Assembly (NCBI GenBank): GCA_033239005.1
Contig: BSQZ01000009.1
Location: forward strand, 3,094,252 to 3,158,251
Reading direction: 5' to 3'
Source of the DNA: Lamellibrachia satsuma
Lineage: Eukaryota > Annelida > Polychaeta > Sabellida > Siboglinidae
DNA: 64,000 nt
Shown: piece by piece, positions 1 through 13,920 of the stretch
Position numbering within the stretch: the first letter of the stretch is position 1
Layout: each line of letters begins with the position of its first letter
Notes under the pieces: generated by a model
What the model saw: the letters and a program-made list of their open reading frames with translations, nothing else
The model's database searches: none
Told to the model about the DNA's origin: nothing
Position numbers and translations under genes: made by a program

Positions 1-2530
<2,530 letters not shown>

Positions 2531-2666
2531 GCAACAGATTGGTGTGTCAGTAGCACTGTGGTCTACCTGACATATTAAGGCAGAGTTAATCAACGTATCT
2601 TCATCCAAGTGTAAAGTGGATTCTCGCTATGTGAACTCCTGGATTGAGGAAAAATCTCTTAAAGGA

Positions 2667-2672
2667 AATAAA
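2667..2672 (+). promoter_or_regulatory. Candidate polyadenylation signal of ADA2 copy 1
   Basis: AATAAA lies 137 bases after the TAA stop and is conserved in the paralogue at 35,732-35,737. No other AATAAA lies nearer downstream of the stop. Confidence 0.5.
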
Positions 2673-2884
2673 TCTTAATTCCCTGTTCTGCCCTGCATTG
2701 CCGATCACCCTTTCTCGTACCCATGGATATAAGGAACATCAGATATACGTAACACTGTAATTAAACATGGTGGGAAAATGGCAGACATGATGCAGAATTG
2801 TTTTAGTTTTTCGGCTAAATCAGATCAGTCTCTGTGCTAAAATAGATAAAATTAATTAATGATTGCAAAAATATTGTCTTTTTT

Positions 2885-3400
2885 AGACTGCTTTTGGCCA
2901 CCTTCCATATATATGTTCGCCTGTCTTTACATGGCCAAGTGATACCAGTTAATATTCACTGTAAGTGTTTACAATTTGGTTTAATAAACATATTTATTAA
3001 GTGCACCTGTAATATTCACAGGAACTTGTTGAAACTAGGGCTAGTTTTAACACTAATTGACAATTCATAATTCGGGTGTAAAACAACTGGTCAGCTGGTT
3101 ATATAAGTAATTTTACATTTAGACAAGAATGATATATGTTGGCCTATTTTTACATGGCCAATTGATACCAGTTAATAATCACTAAATGTTTTAATTTGGT
3201 TTAATAAACATATTTATTCATTACACTTGTAATATTCACATTGTCATCTGGAACTTGTTGAAACTGGGGTTAGTTTTAACACTGGTTAACAATTCATCAT
3301 TCGGGTGTAAAACGGTTAAACCATCCTCAAATTTTAACTTCACATGGACCCGTTATAAGTTGCCCAGTGTTTTGACAACTGTTTGCGTAAGTAATTTTAC
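2885..3400. repeat. Imperfect direct repeat of about 240 bp, two units
   Basis: Two successive blocks share the words TACATGGCCAA, GATACCAGTTAAT, GGTTTAATAAACATATTTAT, GGAACTTGTTGAAACT and AATTCGGGTGTAAAAC. The same pair is present at 36,000-36,546. No coding capacity is seen. Confidence 0.7.
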
Positions 3401-3589
3401 ATTTAGACAAGAATGATGTGAACGTTTTCCTTTACCGGTCTGATAAGTCGATCAGTATTATTGTTTATGTGGCAGTAACATACATAGTCATGTCGTGTCG
3501 GAGTTAGGTTGTGGATATGTGATTGGCTTCAGAGGTCACATTCAGTTTGCAGTGAAACCAAGGAGGGTATTGATGTTTAAATGTTGACC

Positions 3590-4110
3590 TATGGACCAAC
3601 CAACTACTTAAAGGTCTCTCTTCACTTTTTTGGCTAGTCTCATTTCAAAATCATTTTGTAAAAAATCAAACCTACCTAGTATCCCCTGCAACATGCTAGC
3701 TCGTTTGTGCAACTTTTGTATGTAGTTTTTTGGTGAAACCATCAGACATACTATTAAATTATTTAATGTTTTGTCAAACATTAATTCTCGGGAAAATGGA
3801 AATGCTAAAAACTCAGGAATTTCACCCTTGGTGAAATTGTTTAACTTTGTCATGTGATGAGCGTGAGGATGGAAATCACTCTCAAGGTCAGCACTGACCT
3901 GCAGAATGTTAGATTTTTGATCACTATTTTGAACCTAACCAAATCTAACGATCAAAGTAAATTCTTTCGATCAGTAGAACAAAAATACACATCTTAAAAA
4001 TTAAATCAACTACTTATGATACTTAAACTATTCACACACTACATGTTTAGCCATCAATGAACTGGATTTGCGATGAGCTAAATCAGTTGAGGAAGGAGTT
4101 TTAATTAGGG
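3590..4110. repeat. Dispersed non-coding repeat (family also at 38.4 kb and 52.1 kb)
   Basis: It shares long similarity with 51,780-52,600, including GGCTAGTCTCATTTCAAA, TTTGTGCAACTTTTGTATG, TAAATTCTTTCGAT and AACTATTCACACACTACAT. The copy at 38,400-38,960 is its duplication partner. No coding potential or obvious termini were found; the class is unknown. Confidence 0.65.
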
Positions 4111-4224
4111 CAGTACAATTAACCCCTTCAAGTTTAATTATTCCTGAAGATACTTCTTGATTAATGCACTTTAGTAAAACTAAATATAGCTAAGTGCATC
4201 ACACCCCAAAATGAAACTGCCTTT

Positions 4225-6960
4225 TTGGTGCATTTGTAGCATATCTAAAGTTACTTCGAACCGTTCACTATTTTAAATACTTCTATTTGGTCTCTTCTTA
4301 TATCTAAAGTTATTTCTAGCCGATTGCATCAGAATCCAACTTTCCAACATGTTGCTCGTGCATCTGGTCATGCCGTTGGAGTTGCAATTGTGCATCGCAA
4401 CACATACAAGACAAAGTTGCAACCGAAGTTGTCTTTTACGACCATGGACCTACTCCGTCTTCAGATCATTAACCCGCACTGTGTGAAATACAATGTATGG
4501 GTTGTCTACCACCCCCCTGTGTCCAGTAAGTCATCCGGATTAATATCGGAATTTTACGTCGAGCTAGAACACTTATTCACTGAAGCAGCCATATCTGTTG
4601 TGCCCACCATCATTGCAGGGGATTTCAATGTACACTTCGACAACGAAACTAAATGAGAACCACTACGCAATCTACTAGAATCGTTCAACCTGACACAACA
4701 TGTACTTTCACCAACGCACCACATTGGTCATATTCTAGATCTGGTGGTTAGTAGTAGTGATAACAACTTAATCACCTCCGTTACAGTTATTCCAGACCCT
4801 GTGTCAGATCACCATCGAATTGAAATAGCAATCAGTACCGTGGCAAGACCTTTGTGGTGGGGATGACTGCAAAACGGAATTTCCGGAATAATGACAACTC
4901 AGAAGTGAAATAGAGAATGTTTGTGTAGATATGACAACGTATGGTAAAGATTAGCAGGTGGAAGAACTGGTGGCGACGTATAACAACAGCTTAACGATGT
5001 GTCTCAATAAACACGCTCCGTGGCGCAGTGTACGCACTCGAAACAACATTCCCCACCCCTGGTACGATGTGGATATAGCAGATGCCCGCGAAAGGAGACG
5101 CAAACTAGAAAATCTGTGGAGGAGGACCAAGCTAGAGGAAAATGGGATATTTCCAAGAACGTTTAGAATGTTGACAACACAAGTATGTTTCGCATTCTGC
5201 GATCGCTTGAAGTCCATCAAATGCAACTTCCCGAATTCAATTCAACGAAGGAAAGTTGTGATGCATTTTCACGTTACGTCCAAGAGAAGATTGAGAATCT
5301 GCTTAATAGCTTGCATTGCCACACTGCCGTAGATCATTCGGTGGACGAGACACCTTGTTTTAGTGACTCTCTCGAAGTGTTCGAGCCTACTAATACAGCG
5401 AAGATAGCGTCTATTCTCGCCAACACAGACAAGACCTGCACGCTTGATCCCCTTCCCACTAAACAACTGAAGGATAACATAGACTCTATTGTGCCTATCG
5501 TCACATGCATTACAAACGCCTCTCTAGTGAATGCAGTTATGCCTGGGCTGCTTAAGCAGGCAATTGCTCGGCCAGTGCTAAAGAAACCTTCACTCGATAA
5601 GGACACACTGAACAACTACCGTCCAGTTAGCAATCTAAGTCATCTATCCAAAGTCATTGAGAAAGTTATTGCCCGAAGGATCATCTGTCATATTTCCGAT
5701 CAGCGAATGCAGGATTGTTTCCAATCAGCTTACCGGAAAAATCATTCAACTGAAACCGCATTGTTATGTGTTACAAATGCCATGAAAGTCGCGATGGATA
5801 CCAGACAAGGTACAGCACTTGTGCTCATCGATTTTAGTGCCGCCTTTGATACAATCAACCACAAGGTAATGATTCAGCGGCTACGCTTGCGTTATGGCAT
5901 TGGCTGGTCTGCAGAATCGGACTCGGCGAGTAGTCATTCGTGATGCGTCATCGAACACAACATGTTTGACATCGGGTGTCCCGCAGGGTTCGGTGCTTGG
6001 ACCATTGCTATTCTCGCTGTACGTCCAACCCATCGTCGATATAATCAGAGCGCATGGACTTTCGTTTCATCATTACGCGGATGGCTACTACGCTGCGACG
6101 TATGGAAGACTGTTTGGATGTTGTGAAACAGTGGATGACATCAAACTGCCTGTGCATGAATGACAATAAAACGGAATATCTCCCTGTGGTACCCAGGGCT
6201 GCAGCTGCGCTCGTTGGCAGCAATGTAATACACGTAGGTGATGTCACAATTATTGCGTCACGATCTGTTCGTAACCTTGGTGTCGTCATGTATCGACACC
6301 TTGATCTTAAGAAGCAAGTGTCAAGCATCGTCAGTGTGTGTTCGTTCCCTATCCGCCGTATTAACCGGATGAGCCGTTATCTTCCAATGACAACAAAGGA
6401 ACGTGTCGTCAATGCCATCACGGCTTGACTACTGCAATTCTCTTCTATATGGTACTTGTGTTAACAACATTGCTCGCCTGCTGAGGACGCACAATTTGGC
6501 TGCGAGGTTAATCTTACGCCGGCCACGAAGCGATATCGCCACGCCTCTTTTGTGCATTCTTCACTGGCTCCCTCTAGCGCGCAGAATCGAGTTTAAGCTC
6601 TTAGTGTTTACATATAGAGCTGTGCATGGTGATGCGCCGAAATACCTATGTGATCTCGTCTGCCCGTATACACCAACAACAGTCTTGCGCTCTGCTAACA
6701 ATAACATGTTAACTGTTCAGCGGACTCACGTCAAACCTGGAGACTGTTCGTTTACAGTCGCTGCAGCGACTCTGTGGAACACTCTGCCAATTGACATTAA
6801 AATGTCAGACACTCTCTCCACTTTCAAGGCATGCCTAAAGACTCACTTTTATAAACTCTCTAAGTTCTACATTCTAGTTCCTGCTTTAATATAGTTATGT
6901 TATAATTATCAACTTATTTACATGTTTATTTGTTATAGTGTAACTACTTATACATTAGTT
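4225..6960 (+). mobile_element. CR1/jockey-like LINE, 5'-truncated and broken (copy 1)
   Basis: Translated pieces give an AP-endonuclease C-terminal half (IIAGDFNVHF, then SDHHRIE; 4,324-4,860) and a reverse transcriptase (5,185-6,894) with NNYRPVSNLSHLSKVIEKV, LVLIDFSAAFDTINH (motif A) and [14 protein letters not shown] (motif B). The element is dead. A stop interrupts the endonuclease after DNETK at about 4,654. A deletion near 5,900 and a 44-bp deletion near 6,075 break the frame and remove the catalytic YADD, leaving YADG. The 3' part ends with LWNTLPIDIKMSDTLSTFKA, typical of these LINEs, then an AT-rich tail and a TA microsatellite. The duplicated sister at 39,450-42,130 keeps YADD. Clade placement rests on motif resemblance only. 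Confidence 0.85.
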
Positions 6961-6963
6961 AAG

Positions 6964-6965
<2 letters not shown>

Positions 6966-7050
<85 letters not shown>
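6966..7050. repeat. (TA)n microsatellite with (GT)n end
   Basis: About 36 TA units followed by a short GT run, at the 3' tail of the LINE. In the paralogous position near 42,150 only a few TA units remain. From 7,050 to 7,310 no feature is recognised. Confidence 0.9.
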
Positions 7051-7051
<1 letters not shown>

Positions 7052-7321
7052 ACACACATGTATCTAGTAATTATGATCTACTACACAGGTCTAAATAATT
7101 GTTACAATAATGATTACCGGTACACTATATAAACAGCTGAAGCAATTTAATATAATATTGTGGCAAACTTAAATTTGGTCTCCTCTAAATTGTCCTGTCT
7201 TAACCCATAGCTAAGGTATTTCCAAGTTCTGTGAACGTTTTAATTGCTCTTTGTCTCGTGGTCAGGCATCAGGGCCTTCCCATGTCACTTAGAGAAAGGT
7301 TTTTATTAAACTAATGCGTCA

Positions 7322-8275
7322 CACCAGTGCTGGCAATGGAATGGATATGAGTCGTCAAGAAGGATATAGTTACAGTGCAGGCAATGGAATGGATATGAGT
7401 CGTCAAGAAGGACATAGTTACAGTGCAGGCAATGGAATGGAAACGAGTCGACAAGAAGGACATAGTTACAGTGCAGGCAATGGAATGGATACGAGTCACC
7501 AAGGACAGAGTTACAGTGCAGGCAATGGAATGGATACGAGTCACCAAGGACAGAGTTACAGTGCAGGCAATGGAATGGATACGAGTCGTCAAGAAGGACA
7601 TAGTTACAGCGCAGGCAATGGAATGGATACGAGTCGTCAAGAAGGACAGAGTTACAGTGCAGGCAACGGAATGGATACGAGTCGTCAGGAAAGACATAGT
7701 TACAGTGCAGGCAATGGAATGGAAACGAGTCGACAAGAAGGACATAGTTACAGTGCAGGCAATGGAATGGATACGAGTCACCAAGGACAGAGTTACAGTG
7801 CAGGCAATGGAATGGATACGAGTCGTCAAGAAGGACAGAGTTACAGTGCAGGCAATGGAATGGATATGAGTCGTCAAGAAGGACATAGTTACAGTGCAGG
7901 CAATGGAATGGAAACGAGTCGACAAGAAGGACATAGTTACAGTGCAGGCAATGGAATGGATACGAGTCACCAAGGACAGAGTTACAGTGCAGGCAATGGA
8001 ATGGATACGAGTCGTCAAGAAGGACATAGTTACAGCGCAGGCAATGGAATGGATACGAGTCGTCAAGAAGGACAGAGTTACAGTGCAGGCAACGGAATGG
8101 ATACGAGTCGTCAGGAAAGACATAGTTACAGTGCAGGCAATGGAATGGATACGAGTCGTCAAGAAGGACAGTTACAGTGCAGGCAATGGAATGGATACGA
8201 GTCGTCAAGAAGGACAGTTACAGTGCGGGCAATGGAATGGATACGAGTCGTCAAGAAAGACATAGTTACCAACAC
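7322..8275. repeat. 45/48-bp minisatellite, about 20 units
   Basis: Units of 48 bp, with 45-bp variants. One frame reads SYSAGNGMDTSRQEGH, the shorter unit SYSAGNGMDTSHQGQ. Unit lengths are multiples of three and the unit lacks stops in several frames on both strands, so long open frames of up to 322 codons appear on both strands. This is probably a property of the repeat and not evidence for a protein. The array runs straight into a LINE ORF2 C-terminus at 8,305, so it may have arisen inside that element. Paralogous arrays lie at 42,430-43,462 and 44,290-44,745. Confidence 0.85.
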
Positions 8276-8304
8276 AAATTGACGAAATAAAACAGGTGTC
8301 CAAA

Positions 8305-8720
8305 ATATAATGAAGGAGATGAGAACCAAGAAGTGGAGATGGGCGGGGCACCTCGCTACAAGACACATCAGGGCACCTTGGTACAAGACACATAAGGGCA
8401 CCTCACTACAAGACACACCAGGGAACCTCGATACAAGACACATCAGGGCACCTCGCTACAAGACAAAACATCAGGGCACCTCGCTACAAGACACAACATC
8501 AGATGGACCAACTGACTGGACACCAAGATCGCATATAAGGAGAAGAGCAAAGCACAACAGGAGGTGGCGAGATGAAACCAGGAGTACAGTATAACACGGA
8601 AACAACTGGCCAAAGACACACAAGCCTGCAAGGTTGGTGAAGAGGCCTTCCTCCAGCAGTGGATTGAAATAGGCTACACAGAACGTACTCAAAAAACAGC
8701 AATCCATCCACTGCACGTTT
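8305..8720 (+). mobile_element. LINE ORF2 C-terminal tail with internal short repeat
   Basis: The frame reads MKEMRTKKWRWAGHLATR, then about three degenerate copies of a 24-bp unit (words TACAAGACACATCAGGGCAC), then a segment ending RRWRDETRSTV. KWRWAGH followed by RRWRD is the usual C-terminal signature of many invertebrate LINE polyproteins. The RT itself is absent. The sister copy is at 44,770-45,110, with fewer 24-bp units. Confidence 0.65.
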
Positions 8721-8899
8721 TATTTACAGACCTTTCGGTCATATAGAACAGGCAGTTGAGTAACTTTCTTAAAATTACGCAGCAGTTAGCAAACTACAAA
8801 CTATTTCAACACTCTTGCCTATAAACATGCAGACACTCACCAAAATTACAGATACATGTTAAAAAATAGTAGGATATAACGCTATTGGAAATGTGTACA

Positions 8900-9456
8900 A
8901 ATGTGTACTGAAATGAACAAACTATATACAGACGCGCCTCGTTATAACGCGGTGGTCGGGGTCCACGACTTTGGACCGCGCTGTAAGCAAGGCGCGTTAG
9001 GTGTTCTCATATCTGCCACCAGGGAGCTACTAAACAACAGCGATCGCCGCCCGCTGCACCAAGTCCATGAACGTTGTCGAAGCCCTATGTGCTTGCAGCA
9101 CTGTCCTATACGCCAACATGCAGTTTATGGAACTTATTAAACTTTTTATGCTAGCATCAACGTGTATTATTTTAAAATGTCACACCCTGATGATTTTTGA
9201 ACTGAATAAAACACATGTACATACATAGTTGTGCCTTATGGAATAGATCTACTACGATGATGATGTACTGGCCAAGGCAATAGGCCTACGAATCGAAAAT
9301 AATAACCTGGATCTGAGCAGCCGAACACATATATGATTTGACAAACGTAGTATGTAAGCTGATAAAACACAGAAAAAGACAATAGGTAGAATTAATAATT
9401 GTTTCACTTCGTCTTTGAACCGATCTCGACCAAAGCGCAAATTTATTACGCACCAC
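8900..9456. repeat. Host repeat (here called REP-A), part left of the TTAA transposon
   Basis: 9,005-9,456 matches 48,576-48,938, sharing GCTAGCATCAAYGTGTATT-like, GAATCGAAAATAATAAC, TGGATCTGAGCA, CACTTCGTCTTT and CACCAC just before TTAA. The stretch 8,935-9,000 is GC-rich, with words GCGCCTCGTTATAACGCG and GGCGCGTTAGG. No coding region is supported. Confidence 0.7.
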
Positions 9457-9611
9457 TTAAAGCAATTCTTTGGAAATTTTCATCTCTTTATAATGTACAA
9501 AATTATTCATTAACACTGTTAATATAACTAATTTATGCAATTCTATGCATTTACTTTATTAGAATTGTTTATTATTGATCACTAATGACCGTGACAATAT
9601 ATCGATATCAT

Positions 9612-9631
9612 AACTCCGCGTCCGCGGAGTT
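9612..9631. other. GC-rich palindrome near the left transposon end
   Basis: AACTCCGCG and CGCGGAGTT form 9-bp perfect arms around two bases, 150 bp inside the left terminus and 165 bp before the transposase ATG. It could be a subterminal transposase site or a promoter element; neither can be shown from sequence. Confidence 0.5.
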
Positions 9632-12600
9632 TCTACTTCGCGCCAGCATTCATGATCCATATAAGGCATGCTCATGAATATTCGGTACCGTCCGTCAGAC
9701 TTCGGTTAGCTCCGCTGTGTTTATGGGGTAAGAAAAACGTGTACCACGTCATCAACATGTGTGTGTTTGTATTGGCTACCGACAACTTAGTGAATCATGG
9801 CCGAGGCCAGTGAATTTGTTAAAAGAAAACGTGGGCCAGCTGCTGTTTATGCAACGGAATCGGCAAAGAAAAGAAGGAAAAGAGAAAGGGACAATCTGTG
9901 GAATAAACGGAGAGTAAACATAGCGGCAGCCCATGATAGATGGATGGAATTAAAAGAAGTGCACCAGCTTTCCACCCACGAAGCCGTCGCGTTGTTGTTG
10001 TTGGACAACTTTGACAAGTGAGTGTGGTTATCTTCAGTCGACATATTTTGGTTAATAAATCTTTTTAAAATGTTAGTACAGTTGTGAGAAATGATGTCAG
10101 ACGTGATACCTGTTGACTGGTACAGTGATAAATATTGTATAGTTAATTTATTACGAATCGGTCCGTGTGTCCTCATCCATCGGTCCACTCCCACGGTGAC
10201 ACGCTGACAGTGCAGAACATTTCGCAAAAGGGAATTTGAAATGAGATGAACAAAAAAATCTATTACAGGCAGTTTTAAATATAACATTAATTTATTTCAG
10301 ATAAAAGAAATTCAAAGGTAATCAGCCCCAGCATGATGATGCCAACCTGCAACCATCATCTAAACGGGCACTGTTTAGCACACCGGCTAAAACACCAAAA
10401 AGGTATGTAAATACATTTTTTCACGGTCTATAGAGTAGAATTATTACAAAGTTTTTTCATACTAGCTGAGGCAGAATCAACTTAAACTTGGATTTTATTT
10501 GTTTTACTCAGGTAAAAATGTGGTTGGCTGTTGATTTCACAGGGTTCCATGTTATTAGTAATTAACCCATTTTGTAATAATTTATGTACAATATGATAAC
10601 ATTGTGTAATAATTTATGTACAATATGATAACATTGTGGTGCATGTAAACTGTTTTGTACATTTTATTTATAATGTAAGAAGTTTCTGACAAATAGCATA
10701 GCAACATTGAGGGAGTTGTTCAGTAATGTCGATGACTAATTTTCATATTTCAGCCCATCATTTGCACCATCACCCATCATGGCCAGTGGAGGATTGAGTT
10801 GCCTTGCTGAAGAAGCAGTTGCAGGAGGGTGCTGTCAGAGTGAAGCTAGTCAGAGTGATGTCAGTGAACGTGAGTTTGGAGCACAGTTCTCGGATATTGA
10901 TGATGAGTAAGTAGTCAGGTGTTTTGTCTTTTTTGGTGGGTATATAGCCATGATGTTTGTTTTTATTTTAGTGCGTGTGTGTGCGCGTGCGCGTGGTAGA
11001 TATTAGATCTATAGCCATGATGTTTGTTTTTATTTTTTTAGTTTGTTTGTGTGTGTGGTCTTCAGTTATTCCAAATTATTGATCTGTCGGGTTACCAGAA
11101 GCACAACTATTTTTTGTTTGACATTACCAAATGGGTGTGTTGTAAACATTCAATAATAAATACGTTTTTACATTTCAGAGTGTCTGTAGTGCTAAATGAC
11201 ACTATGCAAGGATTGGATATCAATATGTCATGTGAGGAGGAATTTGGGGTGGAATTGTGTACCTATGAGGAGGATTATGAGGAACTTGACATTTCGATGT
11301 ACAAAGCATCAAAGTCAAAGGTTTCACATGAAGATCTTGTGATTGAGGTAAATAAGGATGACATCTCCACCAAATGCTCCATAGCCTTTGATGATTGCAT
11401 CAGCCAATTGATAGGATTCATCAAGCCACTCCAGTGTACATCATGTTCCAACTCGTGTGGAACAGTACTGAGCAAGATCGGATCAGCATTACAAGTTGAA
11501 TGGGTAATTTTATTTTAAACTTATTTTGTATTTGAGATATCTTACTCAGCTGGCAAGATTACTGGGAGTATTCTTGCTTGATGTTCAGTGCCCTAATCCA
11601 CCTATAATCCTCATACCAGAAATATATCATGTCATTCATCTGAATCAATGATCCATTACACTTTTGTGTGTTGCATAATTACTAATTTGTCGAGTATAAT
11701 AGAACTACAATATCAAGTGCTATTTAAAATGTTATTATTGTTTGTACATTCATATTTAATAAAGTAATTGCTTAACCTTGACTATTATCAAATCTTGCAG
11801 ATTTGTGAACGTGGCCATGTCTCGCGGAGATGGTTATCACAGCCAAAGGTGAGAGGCATATTGCTTGGGGATTTCCTGCAGGCAACCTGCATTGTGTTTT
11901 CTGGGAACAACTATCAGAAGATGTCTCTGTTCTCAGACTTCATGAATATAGGTTGCATTCAACCTAGTGCCTTCTACCAAGTGCAGAGCCTCTACATCAT
12001 CCCAGCAGTGATAGAGGAGTTTTACATGATGAGGCAGGAGCTGGTTGACAAATACAAAGATGACCCTCTGGTGATCAGTGGTATGTCTCGTCAGTTATTT
12101 CAGTATGTTTTAAAACTAAACAATATTGCACTGTAAGCATGTAGCTACTGTGAAGATGCATAATATACTGTAATAGACAGGGCTTAAAAGGGTGTTTTTG
12201 TTAACGAGTCGAGGAAAATTAGGATAGGTAGGTATGGATTTTTTTTTTAAACCTCTACCTTTGCTACAATTCCAGATAGAATGACAAACATCTATCTTTT
12301 GCTCAAGTAATATCTTACAATGTTAACTAAAGTCCATTGAAATATTAGTTCAAAAAATAGGACCGATCTTCAACAAATAAGGGCAATCATGACCTAGTGC
12401 TTTTTTAATCTGGTAAAATCCCCTGGTTTTTAGAAACTGCCCTAAAGTGTTGTGATTCAAAATACTGGGTTACCAATATGCTTTTTAGGTGATGGCCGCA
12501 TGGACAGTCCTGGGTATTGTGCAAAATATTGCACATATACTTTCATGGAACACAACTCCAATGAGGTCATCCATGCAGAAGTGGTGGACAAGAGAGAGAC

Positions 12601-13204
12601 AGGTGGTAACTCCAATGCTATGGAGACAAAAGGATTTGACCGGGGTCTGGCATACCTATACTTCAACTTGGACTCAACATTGTAGAAGTGGTGACCGATC
12701 AGCACACGTCAATATCTGCCTGTATCAGTAAGCTTCATGTTGTACACATTGAATTTCATTGGTATACATAAGATTTTCAGAGAAAATTTAGATATGTTTT
12801 GAAATGCAGGGTAAATTATGTTAAAACCTTTCAAGGGGGTGGACTGCTTCAAGCTGAAATGCTTCGGAGGATCGCCGATACATTTAACAGACAATTTTAT
12901 GTGTTGTGGGTGTTTGTGTGATTATCTAGTCTCTAGCACCATTTGGTTTGCATTGTGCCTAAAAGTGACTGTAAAAATGCATTTTATTTCTTGTTATGAA
13001 TTTAGGAAGACTAAACAATGCACGAGAAGCAGAAGGCAAGGCACCCATAAAACATTCACTGGACATCTGGCACGTTGCGAAAAATCTTGCCAAGAAAATT
13101 GCCAAGGTAGTTTTGCTTTTTATGTATTGTAGAAAAGAACTTCATCAAACAAAACGTATAGCTGAGATCTTAATATATGGCATAGCCCTGTTTATTAATG
13201 CTTT

Positions 13205-13540
13205 TTAAGGATAAGTATAATCCCTAGATTTGAAAATTGTTTGAATCTAAATTTGAATTTTTTAACAAGATTTATTTCACATTATATACACTTCTATACA
13301 CACTAAAAATTCCACATCTTAATGAAGTTTATCAGTATCAGAAATCATATGTATTGTTAAATTGATCAGTTGTGTTTTCTTTTAATTCACATGAAAACAT
13401 AGCTTATTGGCAACACATCACTAAAATTTCGGCACATTTTTTCTAGTAATAGCCTTGAAATCATGTTTTCAAAATACCCTATAACTTTCTCTTTGGCCAT
13501 CTTGGATCATGTGACATGTCGTAATTGGGTCATTATGTCA
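13205..13540. repeat. Dispersed repeat inside a transposase intron
   Basis: It matches 32,204-32,825 in the same orientation, sharing TAGTAATAGCCTTGAAATC and GTCGTAATTGGGTCATT. The class is unknown and there is no coding capacity. Confidence 0.6.
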
Positions 13541-13572
13541 GTTTTTCAAGACAAGGAGGTTAGGAGATCAGA

Positions 13573-13920
13573 TTGATGTTTTTTATGATATTGAATGGGT
13601 ATGAAAATATTCATAGAAATATGTTTTTCTCTCTCAAGAAAGATAGCAGAACTAGAGGACATGAGGTAAAGTTAGTAAAGGATCAGTGTAGATTGGATAT
13701 CAGGAAGTACTCATTCTCACAGAGGACAGTAAATGAATGGAACAAATTATCTACGGATTGTATAACCGCTAGCAGCGTGAATATGTTTAAAAACAAGTTG
13801 GACACATATCTCAAGAGGGCGGGTCACATAGACAAACACTGATGGACTCTCCTTGTCCACTTGCCATCTGGGCCTTTGGCTTGCAAATCTTGTAAATATA
13901 ATGTTATGAAAATATGTTAT
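13573..13920 (+). mobile_element. LINE 3'-end fragment in a transposase intron
   Basis: The frame 13,573-13,842 reads SRTRGHEVKLVKDQCRLDIR, then KYSFSQRTVNEWNKL and SVNMFKNKLDTYLKRAG. This is the C-terminal tail of a CR1/L2-type ORF2, lacking all RT motifs. It is related to fragments at 39,066-39,430 (minus) and 54,949-55,033. Confidence 0.8.

Noticed and set aside
3608..3853. 81-codon minus-strand frame
   Set aside because: It lies in a dispersed non-coding repeat. The related copies at 38.4 kb and 52.1 kb do not keep the frame.
7306..8208. Long minus-strand open frame (DDSYPFHCLHCN-type repeats) resembling a cysteine-rich protein
   Set aside because: It is the antisense of the 45/48-bp minisatellite, and neighbouring frames are open too. 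Openness follows from unit length divisible by three.
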